DNA from: Lewinellaceae bacterium
Lineage (GTDB): Bacteria > Bacteroidota > Bacteroidia > Chitinophagales > Saprospiraceae
Direction of reading: 5' to 3'
Assembly: GCA_020636435.1 (NCBI GenBank)
Contig: JACJXX010000002.1
Location: 248,001-312,000 of the forward strand
Length of the DNA: 64,000 nt
The notes under the pieces are model-generated. The model had not been told where the DNA came from. It saw only the letters and a program-made list of their open reading frames with translations, and ran no database searches. Below, one piece after another: positions 40,227-49,831 of the stretch. Every line of letters begins with the position of its first letter. Position 1 is the first letter of the stretch. The position numbers and the translations under genes were made by a program.

Positions 40227-43184
40227 ATGAAGTATTTTACCAAAGCATGCCTGCTGTTAGCGATGCTATTTGCCTCTGCAGCAGCAATGGCTCAGTACAC
40301 CGTCAGTGGCGAGGTGAAAAGCGAGAGTGGCGAACCCCTGATCGGGGTATCCATCATCGTAAAAGGCTCCACTACCGGCACGGTGACTGATTTCAACGGG
40401 AATTTCAATATTAACGTAAAGCAAGACCCGGCCATCCTCGAATTTTCCTACACAGGTTTCAAATCAGTTGAAATGCCAGTCTCTTCCTCCAACAACTCCG
40501 TGAATGTTGCGTTGGAAGAAGACGTAGCCAATCTCGACGAGGTAGTGGTAACCGGCCTGGCGACTTCCATCAAAAGGACAAACCTGGCCAACGCCGTTGA
40601 GCAGATCAATGCCCGGGAACTCACCGGCGTGACACCTCAACAAACCATGGACGGCGCCCTTTACGGAAAGTTCAAAGGCGCCGACATCTCCGCCAACTCC
40701 GGCTCACCCGGCGGCGGCATTTCCATCAAACTGCGGGGCATCACCTCCCTGACGGCCAACTCTCAGCCACTGTTCATCATTGATGGCGTCTACGTCGACA
40801 ACTCTGCCGTTAAAGCTGGTTTTGACGTAGTGTCCAAGTCCCAGGCGGGTGGCAGCCAGAACATTCAGGACGACCCGTCCAACCGGATTGCCGATATTCC
40901 CCTGGATGATATTGAGACCATCGAAATCCTGAAAGGCGCTTCCGCCGCCGCCATTTACGGCTCGCGCGCCGGCGCCGGCGTGGTCATCATCACCACCAAG
41001 CGAGGCAAAGCCGGCAGAACCCGGGTCAACCTCACGCAATCCGTGGGCTTCAACACCCTGCTCAACCCGCTTGGCCAGCGCAGCTTTGACGCCGCTAAAG
41101 TGGAAGCCTCCTTTGGCGCCGATGAAGTGCCTGTTTTCCAGGCTGCGCAAAGCAGTGGCAAAATCTTTGACTACGAAAAAGAACTATACGGCAATACAGG
41201 GGCCATCTCCAACACCAACGTTAGCATGAGCGGCGGTAGCGACAAAACCCAGTTCTACGGCGGTTTCAGCTACCGCGACGAAGAGGGCATCGTGCTGGGG
41301 ACTGGCTACCGCAAGGCCAGCGCCCGCCTGAACCTGGACCATGAGTTGTTCAATTTCTTCGACATTAAACTCAGCAGCGTTTACATCAACTCTTCGGCGG
41401 ACCGCGGATATTTCAACAACGACAACTCCGGTACTACCCTGGGTATCTCCTACGTCTCCACGCCGCCCTGGGCCGACCTCTTCGCCGATGCAAACGGCAA
41501 CTTCCCCAACAACCCTTACGCCGGCGGCAACTTCCTGCAGACGGCCAGCCAGGTTACCAACAATGAATCGGTCGACCGCTTCATCGTCGGCGGCATTGGC
41601 GAGGCGCGCCTGCTGACGACCGACAACAACGCCCTGCGCCTCATCATTCGCGGGGGAACCGACTACTATACCCTCGGCACGAAGGCCCTCTTTCCGCGCA
41701 CCCTCCAGTTCCAGAAAGACGGAAACGGCACCGATGGAGCGGCTATCGTCGGCAATACGCTGAACACGAACTCCAACTTCGCCGCCTTCCTCGTACACTC
41801 CTTATTTACAGATTCAGGCATCAGCTTCACGACCCAAGCCGGCGTGACTGCCGAAAACTTCAACCAGAACACGATCCGCTCAACGGCCACCTTCCTGGTG
41901 GGTTCTCAAACCAACCTCGACCAGGCCAGCTCCATAGTGGCCGAACAAAACCGCGTCATACAAAAGGACCGTGGATTCTTTGTCCAGGAGGAAGTCAATT
42001 TCGAGGACAAGGTCATCGCTACCGTTGGCCTGCGTGGAGATAAATCCTCCAACAACGGCGACCCGAACAAACTCTATTATTACCCCAAGGCATCTCTGGC
42101 ACTCAACCTTCATGAGTTCGGCTTCTGGAATTCCGGCAACATCAATCAGTTCAAACTGCGCGGCGCCTTCGGCCAATCCGGAAATTTCCCGGTCTTCGGA
42201 GCAATTTACAACTCTCTGGAAGCTACGATAATCGACGGCCGCACCGGATCGCTGATCGCCACCCGCCGGGGCAACAAAGAACTGGGCCCGGAACGCCAAA
42301 CCGAAGTGGAAGTGGGTTTTGACCTGGGCCTGCTCAACAGTAAGCTGGTCCTGGACGCCACTTACTACGTCAAAAATATCGACGACCTGGTACTGGACGT
42401 GAACGTTCCTACTTCCTCTGGATTTCTTCGCCAATGGACTAATGTAGGCTCTCTGGGCAACCAGGGCGTAGAAATAGGGCTGACTGCCAACCCCTACAAC
42501 AGCCGTACTTTCAGCTGGCTGAGCCGCACGGCTTTCTGGTTGAACCGGGCCGAGGTGACCACCCTGACGGTTCCCGCCTATAATATCGGAGCATTCGGCG
42601 CTACCCTGGGCACCTACCGCATCGAAGAGGGAAAAAGCCCGACTCAGCTGGTCGGCATCACCGATAACCCCAACGCCGAAGGCGGCCTTGAGGTGTTTGG
42701 CGACGCCACGCCAGACTTCCAGATGTCCTTCATGAACGCCTTCAGTTTCGGAAGGCTGGAATTTTCGTTCCTCATTCATTGGAAAGCCGGGGGCGAAAAT
42801 GTCAACCTCACCTCCCTGCTGTCTGACCTTAGCGGCACCAGCCCGGATTACGATGAAAAGAACCTCGACCCCAACGGGCAACTGTCCAACGGCGATTATC
42901 GCCAGGCGCAACTGGGCGTAACGGCTCAGCCCTGGGTCGAAGATGCCTCCTACATGCGCGTTCGGGAGATCGGCTTGTCCTACTCTATCCCCAGAGGCTT
43001 GCTGGGCGATATTGCCGACCTTAAGATTGGCCTGTCCGGCCGTAACCTGATCAATGTATTTAACTACAACAGTTACGACCCTGAAGTGTCCAACTTCGGC
43101 TCTAACGCCATTTCTTCCGCAGTGGAGGTGACCCCCTTCCCGTCGGCAAAAACGTTTTATTTCAACGTCAGCGCCACTTTCTAA
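40227..43184 (+). CDS. SusC/RagA-family TonB-dependent outer membrane transporter
   Basis: 985 residues. A signal peptide (to AMAQ) is followed by a carboxypeptidase-regulatory-like domain (about 24-100, YTVSGEVKSESGEPLIGVSIIVKGSTTGTVTD). The plug domain (about 110-230) has the SusC hallmarks DEVVVTGLATSIKRTNLANAVEQI, LRGITSLTANSQPLFIIDGV and ASAAAIYGSRAGAGVVIITTKRGK. A beta-barrel ends in Phe (FYFNVSATF). It forms a TonB-driven importer with the SusD lipoprotein encoded 71 bp downstream. The substrate is unknown; no glycosidases are adjacent, so a carbohydrate is not indicated. Confidence 0.94.
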   Translation: MKYFTKACLLLAMLFASAAAMAQYTVSGEVKSESGEPLIGVSIIVKGSTTGTVTDFNGNFNINVKQDPAILEFSYTGFKSVEMPVSSSNNSVNVALEEDVANLDEVVVTGLATSIKRTNLANAVEQINARELTGVTPQQTMDGALYGKFKGADISANSGSPGGGISIKLRGITSLTANSQPLFIIDGVYVDNSAVKAGFDVVSKSQAGGSQNIQDDPSNRIADIPLDDIETIEILKGASAAAIYGSRAGAGVVIITTKRGKAGRTRVNLTQSVGFNTLLNPLGQRSFDAAKVEASFGADEVPVFQAAQSSGKIFDYEKELYGNTGAISNTNVSMSGGSDKTQFYGGFSYRDEEGIVLGTGYRKASARLNLDHELFNFFDIKLSSVYINSSADRGYFNNDNSGTTLGISYVSTPPWADLFADANGNFPNNPYAGGNFLQTASQVTNNESVDRFIVGGIGEARLLTTDNNALRLIIRGGTDYYTLGTKALFPRTLQFQKDGNGTDGAAIVGNTLNTNSNFAAFLVHSLFTDSGISFTTQAGVTAENFNQNTIRSTATFLVGSQTNLDQASSIVAEQNRVIQKDRGFFVQEEVNFEDKVIATVGLRGDKSSNNGDPNKLYYYPKASLALNLHEFGFWNSGNINQFKLRGAFGQSGNFPVFGAIYNSLEATIIDGRTGSLIATRRGNKELGPERQTEVEVGFDLGLLNSKLVLDATYYVKNIDDLVLDVNVPTSSGFLRQWTNVGSLGNQGVEIGLTANPYNSRTFSWLSRTAFWLNRAEVTTLTVPAYNIGAFGATLGTYRIEEGKSPTQLVGITDNPNAEGGLEVFGDATPDFQMSFMNAFSFGRLEFSFLIHWKAGGENVNLTSLLSDLSGTSPDYDEKNLDPNGQLSNGDYRQAQLGVTAQPWVEDASYMRVREIGLSYSIPRGLLGDIADLKIGLSGRNLINVFNYNSYDPEVSNFGSNAISSAVEVTPFPSAKTFYFNVSATF

Positions 43185-43255
43185 AATGTGGCCTGTAAAA
43201 GCGACACGCATTTTTCCGGAACCCTTGTTCCGGTTGAAACTTAAAAACGAAAATT

Positions 43256-44578
43256 ATGCAATTCCATATAAAGAAAACGATCCTCTGCGGCCTGGCGCTA
43301 CTCAGCCTGGGCCTGTTCTCCTGCGAGCTCAGCGAGATTCCGGATCCCAACAACCCCTCCCTTGAAATTATTTCAGAGGATGCCACCATAGGCGAAATAC
43401 AGAACCTGGTGGACGGCATCGAATCTTACATGCGCGACCGCCACGCCACTTACTTTGACGGCGTCGGGATGATCGGCCGGGAGTATTACCGCTTTTCCAA
43501 CTCCGACCCGCGTTTTACCTCCGACTTGCTGGGCAAGGGCAGTGCTGTGCTCGACAATAATACCTTCTACACGACCAACACCTTCGCTTCGCGCTACCGG
43601 GTGGTTAAAAATGCCAACATACTGATCACCGCCATTCAGAACACCTCAGCAGCAGTGACGCCCGAACAGGTGAGTTCCACCCTGGGCTATGCCAAGACCA
43701 TCAAGGCCCACGAACTGCTGATGGTGCTCAACCAGCAGTACAACAACGGGGTGCGGGTCGATGTATCCGACCCCGACAACCTGGGGCCATTCCTGGGTTA
43801 CACCGAATCGCTAAACGCCATCAAGGCGCTGCTGGATGAGGCACGGGAAGACCTCAATAAAGGGGGAGCCGACTTCCTGTTCCTGCTCAATTCCGGATAT
43901 GCCGACGCCAGTGTGGCCGGCTTCCTTCAGTTCAACCGCGCCCTGGCCGCACGGGTAGACGCTTACCGGCAGGACTGGAGTGGCGTGATCAGCGACCTGG
44001 AGGCCTCTTTCTTCGATATGAACGGCGATTTTGATCTTGGCGTTTACTTTGTTTTCTCCACTGCCGGCGGCGACCAGCTCAATGGCATGTGGTACCCGCC
44101 CAACGCTACGGGTGAACTGCGTGTAGCCCATCCTTCTTACCTGGACGACCTGCGCGCGGGCGATACCCGCGCCAGCAAAGTCCGGGCAAGAACTGAAACT
44201 GCTACGCTCGACGACCTCAGCAGCGATTACGATGTGAATGTCTACGCCAGCAACACCTCGTCCATCGCCAGAATCCGCAACGAAGAACTGATCCTGCTCT
44301 ACGCCGAAGCCCGCATACAGCTGGATCAGCCAACCGAAGCCATCATGGCGCTCGACGTCATCCGCAATGCTTACAACCTCGGCGATTATGCCGGCGCTAC
44401 CAGCAAAGACGCCCTGCTGGATGAGCTGCTCTACCAGCGCCGCTACTCTCTCTACGGAGAAGGGCATCGCTGGATCGACATGCGCCGCTACAACCGGCTA
44501 AATGACCTGCCCCTCGACCGCGCAGGCGACGACGTATGGGAACAGTTCCCCCGGCCGATGACGGAGAATGAAGGGTAA
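43256..44578 (+). CDS. SusD/RagB-family surface lipoprotein
   Basis: 440 residues, short for SusD (usually 450-600). It has a lipoprotein signal (KKTILCGLALLSLGLFSC, Cys23). TPR-like helical scaffold: AKTIKAHELLMVLNQQYNNG and NEELILLYAEARIQLDQPTEAIMALDVIRNAYNLG. The SusD C-terminal RagB motif is also present (LLDELLYQRRYSLYGEGHRWIDMRRYNRL). It caps the SusC barrel and captures substrate at the cell surface. The pair is immediately downstream of the pyrimidine island but separated by a palindromic element and about 490 bp. Confidence 0.92.
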   Translation: MQFHIKKTILCGLALLSLGLFSCELSEIPDPNNPSLEIISEDATIGEIQNLVDGIESYMRDRHATYFDGVGMIGREYYRFSNSDPRFTSDLLGKGSAVLDNNTFYTTNTFASRYRVVKNANILITAIQNTSAAVTPEQVSSTLGYAKTIKAHELLMVLNQQYNNGVRVDVSDPDNLGPFLGYTESLNAIKALLDEAREDLNKGGADFLFLLNSGYADASVAGFLQFNRALAARVDAYRQDWSGVISDLEASFFDMNGDFDLGVYFVFSTAGGDQLNGMWYPPNATGELRVAHPSYLDDLRAGDTRASKVRARTETATLDDLSSDYDVNVYASNTSSIARIRNEELILLYAEARIQLDQPTEAIMALDVIRNAYNLGDYAGATSKDALLDELLYQRRYSLYGEGHRWIDMRRYNRLNDLPLDRAGDDVWEQFPRPMTENEG

Positions 44579-44606
44579 TTCTTACTCCGGAAAAGCCTGA
44601 TTTAAC

Positions 44607-44685
44607 ACCACGCAGAGGCACGGAGACGCGGAAAATTGAGGCGAAATGCCTCAAAACCCTCTGCGCCTTTGCGCCTCTGCGTGGT
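44607..44685. repeat. ACCACGCAGAGGC inverted repeat
   Basis: Exact 13-bp arms at 44607-44619 and 44673-44685, enclosing GAGGCG/CTGCGCC-type inner pairs. The gap 44579-44880 contains this element and no gene. It may serve as terminator of the susCD unit. Confidence 0.65.
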
Positions 44686-44880
44686 ATTATGCTGCCTGCA
44701 TGGCGCTAACCACTCCTCTCTTGTGTTTTTAGCAGGCCTATTTTAACCCAATTATTCTCAGGAATTCCTATCTTTGCCCCTCCGGGCAGGTTTTGCCCGG
44801 GCTCTCCACTTGCCCACGCACCCTTAACTCACTCAAGCATTGGAATAAGCAGCGCCTTAAAGCACAAAACCATCCAAGCC

Positions 44881-47541
44881 ATGAAGAAGGAACTGATCAC
44901 CTTTGTGGGGCTGATCGTTTTGACAACGGCCAGCCTTCGCGCTCAAAATTGTAACGAAACCCTGAATGCAGGCGCCGATGCGGCCGTCTGCCAGGCTGGA
45001 GAAAACGTACCCCTCAACGCCAGCTTCAGCGGGGGCGCGCCCCTATCGGTTAGCTGGGCGCCGGCAGATGGCCTGTCCAGTACCAACAGCTTGCAAACCA
45101 CAGCGACGGTCAACGCCACTACCACGTATACGCTAACGGTCCGGTCGGTAACTTCTCAGAACCTCATCTTCAACGGCAACTTCAGCGCCGGAGACAACGG
45201 CTTCGACAGCGACTACATCTACGGCACGGGCGGCTCCGTCGGCCTGCTGACCCAGGAAGGCCAGTACGCCATCGCCACCAACCCCCGGAATACGCACAAC
45301 CAGTTCGTCAATTGCGGCGACCACACCGGCGGCAACGGCAACATGATGGTGGTCAACGGCTCCGGCATGCCCGACAGCGTATGGTGCCAGACGGTCACGG
45401 TTCAACCCAATACCGAATACGCCTTCAGCGCCTGGGTGACTTCTGTAGTATCCCAGAACCCGGCCGACCTGCAGTTCTTCATCAACGGCTTTCCGCTGGG
45501 CACGCAGTACGATGCCGCTCCGAACACCTGCAACTGGCAGCAATTCTCCCAGTTCTGGGCCTCCGGCGGCGCCACTTCGGCCCGCATCTGCATCGTCAAT
45601 GTCAACGAAAACCCCGCAGGCAACGACTTTGCCCTCGACGATATCACGTTCAACCCGGTTTGCGAATACCAGGATTCCGTCACCCTCACCCTGGAATCTC
45701 CGCCGCCCGCACCGGTGGTGAGCTGCAGCAGCACCACCGCTTCGGTGCAGATCACCTGGCCCTCCATTGCAGAGGCCAATGGCTATGATGTAAACGTGCT
45801 AAATGGCCCGGCCGGAGTTTTTGTCAACGACACCACCTACCTGGTACAGGGGCTGGACCCGGACACGCCGGTAGATTTCCAGGTGGAAGCGCTGAGTGGC
45901 AACTCCTGCGAAAACACCCGGGTTGTTGTCAGTTGCAGCAGCGACCCCTGCCCTGAGCTGACGGTCGCCCTCGATGGGCCTTCCGCCGTTTGCCTGGGGG
46001 ATGAGGCAGTTTTCACCATCGGCATCAACACGAGCAGCATGGGGCCGTTTTCGGTTACCGTCGACCCGGGGCAGTTCCCTTTCACCCTGAACGATCTGGC
46101 GCCCGGGGCCACCGATTTTTCCTTCAGCCCGCCCCAATCCTTCTCGCTGAATCTGGTTTCCATCGTCGATAACAGCGCGCCTAATTGTGTCTTTTCCAAC
46201 CTGCCCCCTACCCTATCCATAGCCGTCAACCTGCCCGCCAATGCAGGCCTCGGCGGCCAGGCGGAAGCCTGCGCCGGCGCGGAAACCCTCTTTCAACTGC
46301 AGGACATCCTCACCGGGGAAGACGCCGGAGGGACGTGGACGGATATTTCGACGGCGCCTGCCGGCAATGCCTTCAACCCGGCGGCGGCAACGGCCGACCC
46401 TGCTCAGCTGCCTCCCGGCAACTATACTTTTCAGTACACGGTAGACAGCCCTGCCGGCTGCCCCTCCAGCGCCAGCGAGGTGGAGATCAACGTGCTTCCC
46501 AATCCGGTAGCGGACGCCGGGCCGGCACAGGCCCTCGACTGTGGGGCTACGGCCGTCGCCCTCGGCGGAACAGCCACCAGCGAAGGGCCTGAATTCCAGT
46601 ACGCCTGGGAAGTGATTGAAGGCGCCGCGCTCAGCGACCCGTCCAGCGCCACGCCCGAAGCCATGGCGCCCGGGCGCTACGCCCTGCTGGTCATCAACCA
46701 ACAGACCGGCTGCCGCGCCAGCGATACGACCGCCGTCGACGAGCAGGTCACTTTCCCCGAACCGCAACTTTCGGCATTTACAGGCGACTGTTTCGTTCAG
46801 GGCCAGGCGGTGATCAGCGTAGACTCGGTCAGCAATGGCGTAGGCCCCTTCCTGTTCAGCTTGGACGGAGAGAACTACAGCGCCTCGCCCCAGTTTTTCA
46901 ACCTCTCCGAAGGCAACTATACCGTATACGTCATCGACGGCAACCAATGTGACGGCAGCGCCGAGATAACGATCCAGGGCGACAGCCAACTGGAAGTCAG
47001 CCTCGTCGCCCGCTCCAACGACGGCGATCCACGCATTTCTCTGGGCGACAGCCTGCTGCTGGAAGCGGTGATCAACCGCGATTCCAACGGCATTGACTCT
47101 ATTTCCTGGTTTCCGGCGCCGCTGGATTGCAAAAACTGCCTGAAGCCTTTCGTCAATCCGAAAAGCACCACTACCTACACCGTCACCGTTACCGACGTCA
47201 ACGGCTGCCGCGCCTCGGCCAACTTCACGGTTTTTGTAGAACAAAAATTCCGCTACTACATCCCCAATGCCTTCTCGCCCAACGAGGATGGCCGCAACGA
47301 TGTGTTTTTCGTGAATACCGGCCCGGAGTTCCAGCGCATCCTCACCCTCCGTATCCTGGACCGCTGGGGCAATATGGTGTACAACCAGGAAGACTTCCCG
47401 CCCAACGACCCTTCATTTGGCTGGGATGGCCAGTTCAGGGGCGAACTGGCGCCGGCCGGCGTTTACGCTTTCGTCGCGGAGCTGGAGCTGGTCACCGGGC
47501 AGGTGATTGTGGAGAATGGGGCGTTGACGGTGGTGTATTGA
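44881..47541 (+). CDS. Large T9SS surface protein with gliding-motility (type B) C-terminal domain
   Basis: 886 residues. Signal peptide (KKELITFVGLIVLTTASLRAQ). An Ig-like domain at about 25-95 (ADAAVCQAGENVPLNASFSGGAPLSVSWAPADGL) is followed by a carbohydrate-binding-like beta-sandwich (about 97-260, NLIFNGNFSAGDNGF ... FALDDITFNPVC). A fibronectin III-like unit (about 268-350) and several PKD/Ig-like repeats come next (ADAGPAQALDCGATAVALGG). The type B export domain covers the last about 95 residues (YYIPNAFSPNEDGRNDVF ... LDRWGNMVYNQ ... GWDGQFRGELAPAGVYAF). It is likely a surface adhesin or binding protein exported by the type IX system. Confidence 0.85.
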   Translation: MKKELITFVGLIVLTTASLRAQNCNETLNAGADAAVCQAGENVPLNASFSGGAPLSVSWAPADGLSSTNSLQTTATVNATTTYTLTVRSVTSQNLIFNGNFSAGDNGFDSDYIYGTGGSVGLLTQEGQYAIATNPRNTHNQFVNCGDHTGGNGNMMVVNGSGMPDSVWCQTVTVQPNTEYAFSAWVTSVVSQNPADLQFFINGFPLGTQYDAAPNTCNWQQFSQFWASGGATSARICIVNVNENPAGNDFALDDITFNPVCEYQDSVTLTLESPPPAPVVSCSSTTASVQITWPSIAEANGYDVNVLNGPAGVFVNDTTYLVQGLDPDTPVDFQVEALSGNSCENTRVVVSCSSDPCPELTVALDGPSAVCLGDEAVFTIGINTSSMGPFSVTVDPGQFPFTLNDLAPGATDFSFSPPQSFSLNLVSIVDNSAPNCVFSNLPPTLSIAVNLPANAGLGGQAEACAGAETLFQLQDILTGEDAGGTWTDISTAPAGNAFNPAAATADPAQLPPGNYTFQYTVDSPAGCPSSASEVEINVLPNPVADAGPAQALDCGATAVALGGTATSEGPEFQYAWEVIEGAALSDPSSATPEAMAPGRYALLVINQQTGCRASDTTAVDEQVTFPEPQLSAFTGDCFVQGQAVISVDSVSNGVGPFLFSLDGENYSASPQFFNLSEGNYTVYVIDGNQCDGSAEITIQGDSQLEVSLVARSNDGDPRISLGDSLLLEAVINRDSNGIDSISWFPAPLDCKNCLKPFVNPKSTTTYTVTVTDVNGCRASANFTVFVEQKFRYYIPNAFSPNEDGRNDVFFVNTGPEFQRILTLRILDRWGNMVYNQEDFPPNDPSFGWDGQFRGELAPAGVYAFVAELELVTGQVIVENGALTVVY

Positions 47542-47687
47542 AAGCAACCGGTCAATTGGCCACCGGCCTAAGGCTGGACAAGTTCGAAGGTCAATTGTTC
47601 GGAGTTCAAGGATCGACAGCCCTCGGCAACCCATTGACTGCCAAAACTATCCAGTGCCAGACTGGTAGCCGGTCAACGAACAACAGG

Positions 47688-47730
47688 CAACGGACAACGA
47701 CCCGTGTGGCCAATGTTAGACAGGTAGCCG
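47688..47730. repeat. 43-bp dispersed repeat, copy 2
   Basis: Identical to 11606-11648 except one base (CAACGGACAACGACCC against CAACGGACAACAACCC). It ends 1 bp before the stop codon of the minus-strand gene at 47732. The remaining gap 47542-47687 shows only GGTCAAT/GGCAACGGACAAC-like repeats. Confidence 0.8.
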
Positions 47731-47731
47731 G

Positions 47732-49033
47732 TCAATTCATTAAACTATTGGCTTTCAGGTATATACAGGAATTTCTTTGGTCAATAACCATGTTGAACCG
47801 CTTTAAAACGGCGCCTCCTATCACACTCATTTTTTGCCTTCCGATGGACCCCTCGAAGAAGCCGACGGGAACGTCTGAAAGCGTTGTGTTCCCGAGGGTA
47901 AAGGAAGGCAATATCGCCTTTTTCGTTTTTAGAATATTGCCATAGGAGTCCTTCAATTCGCTTTCCTCCACAATTTCCAGTTGGCCCCCAATGCCATTCC
48001 CGCGCACAAAGGCGTCATCCAATAAAAGGGCGCCGCCGAAGCCGGAATGGATCAAAAACCTGTTGCTATAAACGTTATCCCCAATCCTGCCGGCCCCTTC
48101 GATAAACATCAACCCATTCTCCATTGTGAGGTTTAACTTTTCATTGTCTTCGCCGATCTCCGGAAGGGAAGGGTGAATAACCATAAAATGCTCATCGAAA
48201 TTGATTTCTATAACTTTATCCTGAAACAGGTCGGGCCCAAATTTCCCGTCCGTCATCGGCCCTGAATTTTCATTTTCCCAGATGGTTATCTGCTCCCATT
48301 TGAGGTTGCCGATCTGCAGAGAGTTGCCGTCGCCGAATCTCGAAGCATGCTCCCCGCCCCAGCTTTTTACGGTATCTGCCTGATTCAGTTTTAAACTGGC
48401 CAGTTTTTCCGTGGCGCTTTTTATTAAGGTCACGGAACTGGCTGCGGTGTGAAACATCAAATGAAGGGTGTCTTTTTCATTCAGGATAGCCTCAATGGAT
48501 ATGTTGTTGTGCTCCGTTAATATAAAGGGGATGGTATCGCTGTACCCGGGGCTACAAAAAAGCTGCTGGACCGGAGACTGTTCTATTGCCCGGCTGTAGA
48601 GCCGTTCGCAATGGTGCCCGGGCAGGGCCTCGTGCCAATATACCCAGGCAATCTGTCGCTTGCCGAATGGTTGATCAAAAAAATTGTAGTATAGGGTATG
48701 GTCGCTGTAATAGGCAGGCACCTGGGACAACCGCTCTGATGTGCCTCTTCTGATCCGTATGTCTGGAATGGCTGTTATACCGGGAAAATAGTCCGGCAGT
48801 TTTGTTATCATTTCATCAGAGTACGATTCGAATGCCTGCGCCTGCTCCCAAAGAGAGTCCAGGCTTCGAATGCCGGCCAGGTTGTCGGCATAAGCCAGGT
48901 GGAGCGGCTCGATTTTGAGCCGTTCATAATCCGCAACAAATTGGGAGACGACAGCCTTCCACGGTTGGGGCTGGCTAAAAATGGCCTGAGCATAAAGGGC
49001 AACGATCAGCAGGATGGCTCCTGTGTATTTCAT
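47732..49033 (-). CDS. Chimeric secreted protein: DUF885-like N-terminal half, retropepsin-like C-terminal half
   Basis: 433 residues from the ATG at 49033 (KYTGAILLIVALYAQAIFSQ signal peptide). Residues about 25-165 resemble the DUF885 metallopeptidase family, including its HExxPGHH signature (WHEALPGHHCERLYSR, His134, Glu135, His140/141). The family's later EGWALYxE segment is absent. Residues about 168-433 look like a bacterial retropepsin-like aspartic protease domain (ISIEAILNEKDTLHLMFHTAASSVTLI ... IGGAVLKRFNMVIDQRNSCIYL). Where active enzymes have DTGA this protein reads HTAA, so the aspartic site may be dead. Function unknown; it is either a real fusion or a deletion product that stayed in frame. 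Confidence 0.65.
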   Translation of the reverse strand: MKYTGAILLIVALYAQAIFSQPQPWKAVVSQFVADYERLKIEPLHLAYADNLAGIRSLDSLWEQAQAFESYSDEMITKLPDYFPGITAIPDIRIRRGTSERLSQVPAYYSDHTLYYNFFDQPFGKRQIAWVYWHEALPGHHCERLYSRAIEQSPVQQLFCSPGYSDTIPFILTEHNNISIEAILNEKDTLHLMFHTAASSVTLIKSATEKLASLKLNQADTVKSWGGEHASRFGDGNSLQIGNLKWEQITIWENENSGPMTDGKFGPDLFQDKVIEINFDEHFMVIHPSLPEIGEDNEKLNLTMENGLMFIEGAGRIGDNVYSNRFLIHSGFGGALLLDDAFVRGNGIGGQLEIVEESELKDSYGNILKTKKAILPSFTLGNTTLSDVPVGFFEGSIGRQKMSVIGGAVLKRFNMVIDQRNSCIYLKANSLMN

Positions 49034-49103
49034 ATTGAGGTGATTTCTTTGGTATCGAAGGTCGATGACCTGGGAAAAGAAGAGGTCTGTTTGTTTCATG
49101 GTG

Positions 49104-49505
49104 TTAGTTTTTATCTGTCTGATTGTACGGTGGGAAGATGAGCCCTGCTTCGGGTTTTCGACTCTCGGGTAAATACTTGCACCCCCTGATCAATTTGAGT
49201 TCAATTTTGTGGCATTTCTCCTTCGGCTCAACATAGTTGACGTATAACCAGACATTATGTTTTTGTCGGAAAGCTCTGGAATGGCGGTCATTATCATCTT
49301 GGCATGTGTGCCCAATATACCAAATCTCTCCTTCCTTCAAAGTTACAAAAGGAAAAGGAATGCCGGGTGGGCAACTCAAACATTCGCACATTCCGTCTTC
49401 CAGGGCATAGAGGATGTATTGAATGCAATTCTCAAACTTCTCGTCTACTTCTTTTTGGGCAGCTTTGTAAACCTCTAAGGCACGAGGAAAGAATAAAGTG
49501 TTCAA
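49104..49505 (-). CDS. Orphan GIY-YIG-like nuclease/toxin-domain ORF with a 5' end inside a palindromic repeat
   Basis: 133 residues. After a helical stretch, the C-terminal part reads EGEIWYIGHTCQDDND, an Arg/His-rich segment, CHKIELKLIRG and IFPPYNQTDKN. The order YIG, Arg, Glu, Asn is that of GIY-YIG nucleases and of similar toxin tips of polymorphic toxins, which often end in PPxN. Codons 2-10 lie inside the left arm of the palindromic element at 49476, so the ORF's original upstream part has probably been lost. No immunity gene is visible nearby. The fold assignment is tentative. Confidence 0.45.
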   Translation of the reverse strand: MNTLFFPRALEVYKAAQKEVDEKFENCIQYILYALEDGMCECLSCPPGIPFPFVTLKEGEIWYIGHTCQDDNDRHSRAFRQKHNVWLYVNYVEPKEKCHKIELKLIRGCKYLPESRKPEAGLIFPPYNQTDKN

Positions 49506-49640
49506 TTATGGGGCAGTAATTTTTGTGCCAGGCAAGGCGCGAAGAATGAGGATAGCCAAAGCTACCTGAGTGATGAGCAACGCAGCATGGCGCAAAAAGG
49601 ACAAGCCAGAATGGACAGTTTATTCTTTCGTCGTGCCTAA
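49476..49640. repeat. ~165-bp palindromic element, copy B
   Basis: Left arm TAAGGCACGAGGAAAGAATA (49476) mirrors the right arm ending TTCTTTCGTCGTGCCTAA (49640). The core is GGCAAGGCGCGAAGAATGAGGATAGC....GCTACCTGAG....GAGCAACGCAGCATGGCGCAAAAAG. The following 49641-49831 contains no gene. Confidence 0.75.
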
Positions 49641-49831
49641 CTTGTTTTGGGATTAATTGGTTCATATAAAGATTTTGCTGCTGGTTTTATGGCGTTTTCT
49701 TTTTTCATCGGATTATTTTTGATTGCTCCTGCAATATAAGTCAAATCCATAAAAACATCAACAATAATCTTAAAATATCAAATATAGGCAGTATATTTCG
49801 GTCAAATCGCTTGGGCCTGTACAAAAGCTGT

